From Serratia sp. AKBS12 (lineage in GTDB: Bacteria; Pseudomonadota; Gammaproteobacteria; Enterobacterales; Enterobacteriaceae), in NCBI RefSeq assembly GCF_024793895.1, contig NZ_JANUSB010000015.1, forward strand, positions 868,001 to 932,000: a stretch of DNA of 64,000 bases, read 5' to 3'. Shown in pieces: positions 47,061 to 55,339 of the stretch. The position numbers were made by a program, and so were the translations under genes. The first letter of the stretch is position 1; every line of letters starts with the position of its first letter. The notes beneath the pieces are model-generated. The model did not search any database and had not been told where the DNA came from. It was given only the letters and a program-made list of their open reading frames with translations.

Positions 47061-47087
47061 GCCCGAGCTTTCCGTCGGGCTTTTTTT
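47061..47087 (+). terminator. Terminator of the ompA-like gene
   Basis: The stem GCCCGA/TCGGGC with an 8-base loop is followed by seven T residues. Confidence 0.9.
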
Positions 47088-47126
47088 GCGTTCGTAACAG
47101 GCATTTTGCCAACGGTGGGGATAAGT

Positions 47127-47669
47127 ATGAAGTGGATAAAAACCGGGTGTTTACTGGGGGGAGTGTTAATGTCGGCGTCGGCGTTGGCCGTTGGTGTGCA
47201 CGGTGAGGCCGGCGAAAACTGGACTGACGTTAGCGTTGATTTCGGTAGTCGCGATCCCGGGTTGACCTTCAGTGGGAACTGGGCGCACAGCGATGACGAT
47301 GGCGACGTCGCGGGACTCGGAATGGGGCTGAATTTACCCTTGGGGCCGGTGTTGTTCACCATGGGCGGCAAGGCGTTGTACCTCAATCCCGACGACGGCG
47401 ATGAAGGCTATGCACTGGCGGTTGGCGGCGGCGCACAGCTGCCGCTGGGTGAGCACTTTACCGTCTTCGGCGATGCCTATTATTCTCCGGATTCGCTGTC
47501 CAGCGGCGTGGAGGAGTACGTAGAAAGCAATGCCGGAGTGCGTTGGCAGGTGATTCCGCTGATGGCGGTAGAGGCCGGGTATCGTTATATCGATCTGAAG
47601 GGCAAAAATGGTCATCGCAATAACACCTTGGCGGATGGCATTTATACCTCGGTGAGCCTGGTGTTCTAA
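47127..47669 (+). CDS. YfaZ-family outer membrane protein
   Basis: A 180-residue protein with a signal peptide (MKWIKTGCLLGGVLMSASALA) and a barrel-type sequence of alternating residues ending in Phe (SVSLVF). GLGMGLNLPLGPVLFTMGGK and VEAGYRYIDLKGKNGHRNN fit the YfaZ family. The start at 47127 is used; 47106 would precede the signal peptide. Function unknown. It lies after the OmpA-like porin but beyond its terminator. Confidence 0.82.
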   Translation: MKWIKTGCLLGGVLMSASALAVGVHGEAGENWTDVSVDFGSRDPGLTFSGNWAHSDDDGDVAGLGMGLNLPLGPVLFTMGGKALYLNPDDGDEGYALAVGGGAQLPLGEHFTVFGDAYYSPDSLSSGVEEYVESNAGVRWQVIPLMAVEAGYRYIDLKGKNGHRNNTLADGIYTSVSLVF

Positions 47670-47724
47670 ACGGGGATCATCCCGGTGAATGCCGGGAGGT
47701 CGACGGTTGGGTTATGTGCCATCA

Positions 47725-47764
47725 CGATCCCCCGGTACCCATCATGGCGGGCGTTGGGGGATCG
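47725..47764. terminator. Hairpin between yfaZ-like and lipoprotein genes
   Basis: A 9-bp stem CGATCCCCC/GGGGGATCG with a 22-base loop lies between convergent genes. Confidence 0.45.
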
Positions 47765-47771
47765 TTGCAGG

Positions 47772-48185
47772 TTACGAAAGGTGGGCTGTCAGCGGTTTTA
47801 ATGCCGTATTGATTTGTGCCAATCCGTCTCTATTCTGCTGTTTAAGAAACATCTCGTTCAGTTCACCAAACTGTTCAAGTTTGGTCAGCGCGTTGAAGGC
47901 GGGGCGTGCCTGACTGCGTATATTCAATACTTCCGCCTGGCTAATGGGATCGATACAGGCTTTTCTTATCTGATTGCTGAATTGGTCAATAATGCGTTTA
48001 TTGTCGCGGTACAGGGGCTGCAAGCTGGCAGCATCGCCGTTGTTGCTGGCTGCTTCGAGGTTTGCCGGGAAGGAGATGGCATTGACTTCACTGACTACCG
48101 GGTTATCGTTGCTGGCGCACCCTGCCAGCAACAGCGTGGCAATCAGCACTTTTTTGATATGGGGGGTATTAACGACTGCGAACAT
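47772..48185 (-). CDS. Small lipoprotein, unknown function
   Basis: About 137 residues. A hydrophobic stretch KKVLIATLLLAGCASNDNPV gives a lipobox LAGC with Cys23 (from the 48185 start). The mature part is helical and polar (YRDNKRIIDQFSNQIRKAC) with no recognised domain. The start is uncertain: ATGs at 48200 and 48185 both lack a strong Shine-Dalgarno. Confidence 0.65.
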   Translation of the reverse strand: MFAVVNTPHIKKVLIATLLLAGCASNDNPVVSEVNAISFPANLEAASNNGDAASLQPLYRDNKRIIDQFSNQIRKACIDPISQAEVLNIRSQARPAFNALTKLEQFGELNEMFLKQQNRDGLAQINTALKPLTAHLS

Positions 48186-48416
48186 GAGGAAAGTATCCAT
48201 AAAGTAAAACTGTGGGAAACTTACCTTCACAGCCAGCTGCGTTGCCAGCATAGAACTGTTTATTTATAAATTTTACCTTATGTCTGGCGTGCACATCCCC
48301 GATGTTCGCCTGGCTGAACACTTGCAACCGCTACGGCTCTGGTACATGCTGCGTAGGCCGTAGCAGGTTGATAATACGGCTTTATATCTCATCAGCACCA
48401 AAAGGAACCGTCGGCA

Positions 48417-49553
48417 ATGTCCCGCGAACAACGCAAAGCGAGCGCTTCAACTCTGCCCGTCTGGGGCAGCAGGGCAGAAATGGTCAGCCAGGCGCTTGCG
48501 CGCAGTATGCCCTGGTTTGCCTTCGTCAATATCAGTTTTGCGTTGATTATCATCTTCCGTAATGTGTTGTTCTATCACTTTGATCAAACGTTGGCGACGC
48601 GCAGCGACATGTTGCACGAGATCGATATGTTGATGCTGGCGATCGTGGCTATTTCGCTGGGCATGTTAAGCAGCCTGTTGCGCACCGAAGCCAGGCTATC
48701 GCCTGGCTGGCAAACGCTGCTGGCGCTATTGTTGTTCGCCTTGAGCTGTCTGTGGTCTTTTTGCTGTTTCTACTTCGTCACCGTGTGGCGTCTGCCGTTT
48801 TCTTATCCATTGACCATTATTTTAATGCTGACGGCGCTCGGCGCGCTGTATTTTTACCCCAAGGGATTGTTGCTGTTTCTGTTGCCAATCTGGCTGACCT
48901 GCCTGATGGCCAGCGTAAGGCTCAACGCCGGGCTGAATATGCGGTTTGTAATTATCTGGCTGTTGCTGGCGTTCATTTTGCTGTACGGGCGTTACATTCT
49001 GCTGCACTGGTTTAATGAAAACTGGCAGCGATATCAGGATAACCGGCTGTTGATTTCCCGTCTGGAAACCATGGCCAATCAGGATGCATTGACCGAAACC
49101 GCCAATCGACGCGCAATGGAACACCATCTTGCCGTTGCCGCCGACCGCCAGCGTCCCTTTGCGCTAATCATGATCGACGTCGATTTTTTCAAGCGTTACA
49201 ACGATCGTTACGGCCACCCTGCCGGTGACCGCTGCTTGCGTGATATTGCCGCGATCTTGAAATCGTCGGTGCGCTCACCGGAAGACGTGGTTGCACGTTA
49301 CGGTGGCGAGGAGTTCTTGCTGTTGCTGTTCGATGCGTCGCTCGCCGGTGCACAGGTGGTGGCAGAGCGCATCCAGCAGCGTATCCGCCGCCAGGCATTG
49401 CCACACGCCGCGTCGGAGGTTAGCGAGGTGGTCAGCGTCAGCATGGGGCTTGCTGCCTCGGCGGGGAACAAAAGCGACGCGCAACTGCTGTTAGAAGCCG
49501 ATGCGGCGCTATACCGCGCCAAGCAGGGCGGCCGAGACCGTTGGCAAGCCTAA
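48417..49553 (+). CDS. Membrane diguanylate cyclase (GGDEF)
   Basis: A 378-residue protein. Residues about 35-205 contain some six hydrophobic helices; a GGDEF domain follows (residues about 218-375) with DALTETANRRAMEHHL, MIDVDFFKRYNDRYGHPAGD and the active-site VARYGGEEFLLLLF. The site is GGEEF, which is usually active. The RxxD inhibitory site, expected just before it, is imperfect (RSPED, with the Arg shifted by one). It should make c-di-GMP in response to an unknown membrane signal. The fimbrial and EAL genes in this window are possible targets or antagonists. Confidence 0.92.
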   Translation: MSREQRKASASTLPVWGSRAEMVSQALARSMPWFAFVNISFALIIIFRNVLFYHFDQTLATRSDMLHEIDMLMLAIVAISLGMLSSLLRTEARLSPGWQTLLALLLFALSCLWSFCCFYFVTVWRLPFSYPLTIILMLTALGALYFYPKGLLLFLLPIWLTCLMASVRLNAGLNMRFVIIWLLLAFILLYGRYILLHWFNENWQRYQDNRLLISRLETMANQDALTETANRRAMEHHLAVAADRQRPFALIMIDVDFFKRYNDRYGHPAGDRCLRDIAAILKSSVRSPEDVVARYGGEEFLLLLFDASLAGAQVVAERIQQRIRRQALPHAASEVSEVVSVSMGLAASAGNKSDAQLLLEADAALYRAKQGGRDRWQA

Positions 49554-49565
49554 CCCGCCAGCCTG

Positions 49566-51164
49566 TCATGGCTGCGCCGGCGGGCTGTACCAGTGTTCCT
49601 TTTTCACCAGTACCGGCAGTTCAGGCTGGCTGACAAAGTTCGGTGACATAATCTGCACGTCAAACTCGTTGAATACATCCTGAATATGCGCGTGCAGCTC
49701 GCTACGTACTCCGGCCAGGGATTCACCTGCCAGCAGTCTGACCTGAAGTTCATAGGCGATGTACCAGTCCATCAGACTGAGCTGGCGTACGATCGGTGGC
49801 TGGCTGTTATCCAATCCGTGGGTACGGCTGGCGGCCAGTTCCAGCATCGCATGTACCTGGCGCCACGGCGTATCATAACCAATAGTAACGCTGGTGGTCA
49901 TGTTGACGCCGGGGGGGCCGTCGTGGATGCTGAGATTGATGATTCTGCCGCTGACCACCACCGCGTTGGGGACGGTGACCTCGTAGTTTTCCCGCGTGAC
50001 GATCTTGGTGGCCAGCATACCGACCTCGCTGACCACCCCTTCATTATCGGCAACGCGAATAATGTCGCCTTTACGCAACGCGCGTGAATAGGTCAGTACC
50101 AGGCCACTCATGGCGTGGTTCATGACGCCGGCAGAACCGAGCGTCAACATCAGGCCGAAAAACACGCTGATGCCCTTGAAGGCCAGCGAATTGGCGCCGG
50201 GTAAAAACGGGTAGGCCGCAGACAGGGCAAACAGCCAGACTGCCACGCTGATCAATTTCCGCGTGACGCCGACGGTTTGTGGATGCAGGCCGGGAATATG
50301 CAGCATGCCGCGTTCCACTCGCAGTAACACCACTTTAATCAGTTTGACAATAAAACCGGTGATGACAAAAATGGCGATCACCACGCATAAACCGGGCAGG
50401 GCAGACAGGATCACCAGACCAATGCGCTGGAACAGCTGCAGGGTGTATTGGCCCAGTTCCATCCCCCATATCCGCGTATACGGGAAGAGCCGCAATACCC
50501 AGCTAATCCATAGATAAAACCCCAGCACGCACAGGATACCCATCAGCCAGGCGTAGAGCCGCACCTCAAACTGCCCGAGGAAACTGCGTAACTGCGGGAA
50601 TAGACCGGGTTTGTTTTGTTGTTTTCTGGCGGCGTAATACCGTCTTACATACGCCAGCGAGCGGTAGGCGAACCAGCACACCGTCACTAACGCGGCGGCT
50701 CCCGCCACGCTTTTCAGCGCAGACAGCAGGAGATAATGCGGGGAATACTGTTCGATTAATGCGTGACGGAGGTTTTCCAGCCGTTGCAGTACCAACCGGC
50801 TGGCCTGCGCCAGATTGAGATCGTCTCCCTCGTCGAGATCGCCCTGCGCCAATAGCATAAACGGCTTTTTATTGATCGAAAACACCACCGCCTGTTGCTG
50901 ATAGCGGGTGATGGTAGCGATCTCAACCGGCTGTTGCAGATCCTGCTGGTTGAGCGCGCGCAGGTTGCGCACGATGCGCTGCACGCGCTCTTCCGGCGTC
51001 GTCAGGCCGAATTTGGCTTGCAGCATCACCACCGGCTGGTTAAGCAGCGTCAGGGTGCGCGCCTGTTCCGCCGCGCTGGGGGTCTGGCGTGGTTCAGCGC
51101 TCCACAACAGGCTGGAATAGCACAACAGTATGCAGCACAACAAGTATGAAAGTTTTTTGGTCAT
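49566..51164 (-). CDS. MscS-family mechanosensitive channel
   Basis: A 532-residue protein with a signal peptide (MTKKLSYLLCCILLCYSSLLWSA), a periplasmic domain of about 140 residues, and several TM helices. It ends in the MscS pore and beta domain (GMGMN-like region as FGLMLTLGSAGVMNHAMSGL, then ALRKGDIIRVADNEGVVSEV and VTVPNAVVVSGRIINLS). It is longer than YnaI and YbdG and shorter than YbiO. Osmotic safety-valve function is inferred. The start at 51164 gives the signal peptide; 51185 is an alternative. Confidence 0.9.
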   Translation of the reverse strand: MTKKLSYLLCCILLCYSSLLWSAEPRQTPSAAEQARTLTLLNQPVVMLQAKFGLTTPEERVQRIVRNLRALNQQDLQQPVEIATITRYQQQAVVFSINKKPFMLLAQGDLDEGDDLNLAQASRLVLQRLENLRHALIEQYSPHYLLLSALKSVAGAAALVTVCWFAYRSLAYVRRYYAARKQQNKPGLFPQLRSFLGQFEVRLYAWLMGILCVLGFYLWISWVLRLFPYTRIWGMELGQYTLQLFQRIGLVILSALPGLCVVIAIFVITGFIVKLIKVVLLRVERGMLHIPGLHPQTVGVTRKLISVAVWLFALSAAYPFLPGANSLAFKGISVFFGLMLTLGSAGVMNHAMSGLVLTYSRALRKGDIIRVADNEGVVSEVGMLATKIVTRENYEVTVPNAVVVSGRIINLSIHDGPPGVNMTTSVTIGYDTPWRQVHAMLELAASRTHGLDNSQPPIVRQLSLMDWYIAYELQVRLLAGESLAGVRSELHAHIQDVFNEFDVQIMSPNFVSQPELPVLVKKEHWYSPPAQP

Positions 51165-51935
51165 CACTATTCGCACCATCCACATAGAACGATTGATACC
51201 CTGTCATCAAAACCGATAAACGCCGTGAAATACCAAGGCAAGCCGCATCCTGAGGCGTCGCTGGGTGCGCTCATTACAGTGTAGTGATAGTTAGCCGTTT
51301 CGATACGTGGCAAGTGGTTATTTTAATTGCCTGAAAGCGAAGGGGTTATGGATCGTAAATAACATTACCGAACGTTGGCCATCACAGCAAGGTGGTTGCA
51401 GAGAGCTGGCACCGAGGTACATGCCAGGAGCGGGAGAGTGCCCGTGCCGTAGTGCCAGGCAGCTCTTTATGATGCGCAACTTATTATAAGCTAATTGTAT
51501 ATGGGACATTTTTATTTGTTCTGCATTATTTCTAATAGGATGGTTCCACGGGTATGAGTTATGTGTCCGAGTGGCTATTATGGCGTTCGATACGTTATTT
51601 TCAGGGATGGTTTTCTGATAATTTCATAGCTAACAATAGACATGATTAGCCCGCTTCTATCACTATAATGAAAAATTACTGATTAATTACCATCGTCGAC
51701 TGATATGCCATGAGGGTGTAATCAAGTTATGTTTAGAGTCTGACATCAACGGGTAACATACATCAAGGAGAATGACGTTACTGTATTGCGCATCTCTAGG
51801 CCGGTTACTTTATAAAAAAACAGCCAACGGTATTTTCTGATTTTTATCATGGTGCGCAGATTAATTTAATTTTTTCAGGCTGTTAGTATCTCTCTCGCAA
51901 CGCCAACGGCCGTGGCGTATCAGAGGAGTCTTTTC
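51165..51935. other. Long intergenic region with one structured dyad
   Basis: 770 bases without a gene. Right of 51480 it is AT-rich. At 51402-51466 an imperfect dyad (AGAG-CTGGCAC with GTGCCAG-(4 nt)-CTCT) encloses a second stem (CGGG/CCCG at about 51431-51444). This could be a small RNA or leader, but no promoter or T-run terminator was found. Confidence 0.4.
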
Positions 51936-52274
51936 ATGGACAATCATTTTTTTATTCAACGGCGAGTTATTCTCAACGCCGGCGATGTCATCTGCATTCA
52001 CTGTTCTCACCCGGTGGTGATTTTACTGCGCAGAAATCGTAGGGAATATAAAACTTATGCTGTTGGACAAGAGGGACGCTTCAATCATGGGTGTTTTACC
52101 CATTTTCCGGTAAATCTGCGAATTCCGCAGGCTGGAGTTTGGGATATCCTGTTAGAGCCGATGCCAGTTTATCGAGAGCGTTTCAAGTATGCGCTGAACT
52201 TTATTGGCCATCAGGAACTGTCCGCTCCGGCGCTGTTAAAGAAAAACTTGATGCTGGTGGACGTGTGTGACTGA
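51936..52274 (+). CDS. DUF1883-like protein
   Basis: A 112-residue protein: MDNHFFIQRRVILNAGDVIC, IHCSHPVVILLRRNRREYKT, HFPVNLRIPQAGVWDILLEP. The pattern of GDVI-x-CSH, Tyr-Lys-Thr/Tyr core and RIPQAGVWDI is that of DUF1883, a small beta-rich domain sometimes linked to effector/TIR proteins. There is no signal peptide. GAGGAG stands about eight bases before the ATG. The role is unknown. Confidence 0.7.
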   Translation: MDNHFFIQRRVILNAGDVICIHCSHPVVILLRRNRREYKTYAVGQEGRFNHGCFTHFPVNLRIPQAGVWDILLEPMPVYRERFKYALNFIGHQELSAPALLKKNLMLVDVCD

Positions 52275-52281
52275 AGGGAAA

Positions 52282-52299
52282 AGGGGGGACATCCCCCCT
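52282..52299. terminator. Hairpin between DUF1883-like and FG-GAP genes
   Basis: The stem GGGGGG/CCCCCC with loop ACAT lies between convergent genes. No T-tract. Confidence 0.6.
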
Positions 52300-52324
52300 C
52301 TATTAACGATATTGCAACTGATAT

Positions 52325-54151
52325 TTAAAGCGTTGGGTTGGTTCGAGTGTTATAGAAGAAGCTGATTGCGCCAGCATTGGTCTGTTTGCCTTTTTCTGAA
52401 AATATATTGTCGACGAAGGCAGAGCCTACAGCCAGATCGTTTCTGCCGTTACCATTGAAGTCGCCGACGGCAATGGAAGTACCGAACTTGCCGTTAGGCA
52501 CTTCTCCCCAATAAACCTCGGCCAGCGGATCTTTCCCATTTAATTTTTTGGCTGCCAGCAGATCCTGAATATTGACCTTGCCATTCTGTTTAATCACTTT
52601 TGCATCCACCAGATCTGCTTGGCCACCATAGACGACATATACCGCACCAACCGGGGTTTGCTCTGCGTCACGTATGGCGTTGGGATCGCTGATCACCAGA
52701 TCCATTATGCCGTCGCCGTCCATATCGACGTTGCCGATGATATTCTGGCCAAAGCCGTCCAGTTTTCCGCCAACGTTGCCGACGCGGTTGGAGTGGATGA
52801 CGAACCCTTTGTCTTTAGTGAAATCTTTGGCGGTGGTGCTGGCTGAATCCAGGAACAAGCTGCCGGAATTGCCGTTCAACCCGCCATGTTGACCCTTGAT
52901 CACCCACACCAGACCCGAGTGTTCGTTCGGATTGCCATTGTCTGAAGGAGAGCTGATGGCGAGCGAGTCTGTTTTGCCAAAGAAGTTGCCCAGGGCACTG
53001 ATGGTGCCATTGTTGCTGGTCGTTTCGAGGTGATTGTGGAAGCTCTTATCATTGCTCCAGAAGTAGGTGGCCCCGCCCAGGAATGCCCCCGGCATGCCGT
53101 GAATGCGAGTGGCCTCTTTACTATTCAAGTCGGCCAGCCTCAGCAGTTTATTGCTACTGTAGTCATCGCCGTAAATCAGATAGCCAGTGCCGGCGTTGCC
53201 GCCTTTGCTGTTCTGCGCCACAGAATCGATAATCAAAAAGTCTTCTTTGCCATCGCCGTTGATATCGCCAACGCGGCTGACTTGTCCACCGAGATTGACG
53301 TTGTTGGAGTGCAGCGGCGACAGAATACCGGCCTCTGGACGGATATAGGCGCCCATGCCTTCACCGGTCCATTGATTGTTTTTGAACTCCAGATCGATAT
53401 TTTTCCAGGTTTTTGGCGTGCCGGCTTTAGCGCCGTAAATCACTACTACGCCGCCTCGTCCATCCGTGGCATGGATGTCGCCAATAGCCAGGTCAACGGC
53501 ACCGTCCTGATTGTAGTCGATAGCGCCGACCGTAGTGCCGAACCAGCCACCGATGTTCGGAGTACCGTTGGAGAAGGCTGCGCGGATACGGATGCCGATG
53601 TCACTGTTGCCGTTATCAATATCGTTCAGATCGATGGTGCGGGAAAGACGCGTATGGTTTGAACGATGTTGCGGACCGCCCCAGATAACATAAACCTGAT
53701 CGAACAAATGAGAAGCGATTACCAGGTCGTCATGGCCATCACCATTCAGATCGCCAATTTTACGCACTGACCATCCCATCAGCTTGGTGCCAATGGAGTT
53801 GGAGGGTCTGCTATGGAAGATCTTGATGGCGTTGCTGCGGCTGAATTGGCCGATATCTTGCACGTTTTCAAAATCCTGGCCGTAATGCGTACCCAGAATA
53901 ACGTATGCCACGCCTTTGTCCGCTTCAGCAAAGGGAGCCGTTACCACAATATCTTCGGTGCCATCATCGGAGAAGTTACCGATATTGGTCATGCTCCAAC
54001 CCAGAAAATTATTGGTAGCCTCACCAAAGATGGTATGGTCAGACACGGCATAAGGTTTAACACCGGTATTTTCAGCTGCGTTGGCTCCGACACAACAACT
54101 GAACAGGGCGGTAACTAACAGGGCGATTTTGGTTTTATTCATGATCTTCAT
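52325..54151 (-). CDS. Integrin-alpha-like FG-GAP beta-propeller protein
   Basis: A 608-residue exported protein (signal peptide KTKIALLVTALFSCCVGANA). The mature chain is built of FG-GAP repeats with calcium loops: DLNGDGHDDLVIA, DYNQDGAVDLAIG, DINGDGKEDFLII, DMDGDGIMDLVIS and DFNGNGRNDLAVG, plus a degenerate first one, NFSDDGTEDIVVT. Six to seven blades fit one propeller. It follows the fimbrial adhesin by 148 bases on the same strand. AAGGAAG precedes the ATG. Role in adhesion is inferred. Confidence 0.85.
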   Translation of the reverse strand: MKIMNKTKIALLVTALFSCCVGANAAENTGVKPYAVSDHTIFGEATNNFLGWSMTNIGNFSDDGTEDIVVTAPFAEADKGVAYVILGTHYGQDFENVQDIGQFSRSNAIKIFHSRPSNSIGTKLMGWSVRKIGDLNGDGHDDLVIASHLFDQVYVIWGGPQHRSNHTRLSRTIDLNDIDNGNSDIGIRIRAAFSNGTPNIGGWFGTTVGAIDYNQDGAVDLAIGDIHATDGRGGVVVIYGAKAGTPKTWKNIDLEFKNNQWTGEGMGAYIRPEAGILSPLHSNNVNLGGQVSRVGDINGDGKEDFLIIDSVAQNSKGGNAGTGYLIYGDDYSSNKLLRLADLNSKEATRIHGMPGAFLGGATYFWSNDKSFHNHLETTSNNGTISALGNFFGKTDSLAISSPSDNGNPNEHSGLVWVIKGQHGGLNGNSGSLFLDSASTTAKDFTKDKGFVIHSNRVGNVGGKLDGFGQNIIGNVDMDGDGIMDLVISDPNAIRDAEQTPVGAVYVVYGGQADLVDAKVIKQNGKVNIQDLLAAKKLNGKDPLAEVYWGEVPNGKFGTSIAVGDFNGNGRNDLAVGSAFVDNIFSEKGKQTNAGAISFFYNTRTNPTL

Positions 54152-54299
54152 ATCTACTTCCTTGATTACTGTTTAGGGTAAAAAGCTTTATGGTGAAATA
54201 TTCCGTTTCTTTTATTTTTATCCATAAAATACCGTGTGGATGAGCAGAAACATCTCTCATCGCTAAAGAACGTATTCCTGGTGGCTCAGTATTTTGCGA

Positions 54300-55313
54300 T
54301 TAATTCATTTCAATGTTGAGAGTTGCTGTAGCGGTGAAATCAGCAATTGCCGGTTTCTCCTCTCCTGATTGCGTCGGCGTGGCGTATATTGTGGCTTCGC
54401 CATGGTTAAGCAATATCTCGCTGTCTCCCTTTAACTGAGAGTTTCCTTGTTCCAGTTTGATACCCAGATTCCGATCGTTGGTGGCGATCAGATCGTTTTT
54501 AAAATCGGTTGGTTTAAACGTGATTTTGGCGTTGGCAACATCCTCCGAGTTTTTACAGGTGACTTTTAGTGGCACGCTTTGCGTGCCTGTTCCTTTGCCC
54601 TTGGCGAAATCGGCGGCAGCTAGCTTGCCAAAGTCGACGGTAATTATGCCCGGCTCCAGCTGACACTGCGCCGGAATTGACAGGTCGATCGCAAAACTCA
54701 CCGTTGCCAGTAATTTACTATAATCAAAGTTTGCCGCACTTTTTGTTTTGGCAAAAATGGAGAGTACCTCATTAAAAGTTTGTGTGTACCTTCCGGTAAT
54801 AGGTTTGCCAAAATACAAATGCATCATGCCATGATTACCGGTTCCCCATCCTTGCGGGTTACCCTCATCATAACAATCTTTTACGGTGGCCTGATGGTTG
54901 TCCACCACAAAATCGGGATCGGAAAATATAAGTGGTTCGGTCGATCCTGCTCCTCCCATAACGTTGACGTCAAAGGCGGAGTAAATCTCTTTGTTGGCAT
55001 CTAATAATAAATATTCTTTACTGTTTGAGGGGCCTGCGGGATTTTGCTGCTGATATTTTGACTTGAATTTAAAAACGATTGATTCATTATGGGTATCCAT
55101 TGAGCAATTGCAACGTGCCACGAACGTTGTAGGGGTACTCCATGCGATAGATGTCTCTTTTTCTGGCATATCTCCTGTAATGGATGCGAGGTGGCGGTTA
55201 TTTCCATTAAGGTAATAACAGATACCATCCAGATCGCCCGGATCGGCGTGCGCCGTTGCCGATATAATCATTGCACCGCTCCCCAGCAGCAACGCCAGTA
55301 ATTTCTTGTTCAT
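54300..55313 (-). CDS. Fimbrial tip adhesin
   Basis: A 337-residue protein with a signal peptide (MNKKLLALLLGSGAMIISATAHA). Residues about 24-205 form a unique N-terminal domain with paired cysteines (GICYYL, RCNCSM, DCYDEG), the likely receptor-binding lectin domain. The C-terminal ~130 residues (IPAQCQLEPGIITVDFGKL to LNIEMN) are a pilin domain with one disulfide that should accept a donor strand. Such two-domain proteins cap chaperone-usher fimbriae. Start at 55313 has GAGGGA six bases upstream. It follows the usher by 26 bases. Confidence 0.85.
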   Translation of the reverse strand: MNKKLLALLLGSGAMIISATAHADPGDLDGICYYLNGNNRHLASITGDMPEKETSIAWSTPTTFVARCNCSMDTHNESIVFKFKSKYQQQNPAGPSNSKEYLLLDANKEIYSAFDVNVMGGAGSTEPLIFSDPDFVVDNHQATVKDCYDEGNPQGWGTGNHGMMHLYFGKPITGRYTQTFNEVLSIFAKTKSAANFDYSKLLATVSFAIDLSIPAQCQLEPGIITVDFGKLAAADFAKGKGTGTQSVPLKVTCKNSEDVANAKITFKPTDFKNDLIATNDRNLGIKLEQGNSQLKGDSEILLNHGEATIYATPTQSGEEKPAIADFTATATLNIEMN

Positions 55314-55339
55314 GAACATTCCCTCGAATCGCTAGTGAA

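Noticed and set aside
51307-51509. Short frames on both strands between mscS and the DUF1883-like gene
   Set aside because: About 60 codons, no ribosome site, no similarity recognised; they coincide with the hairpin region.
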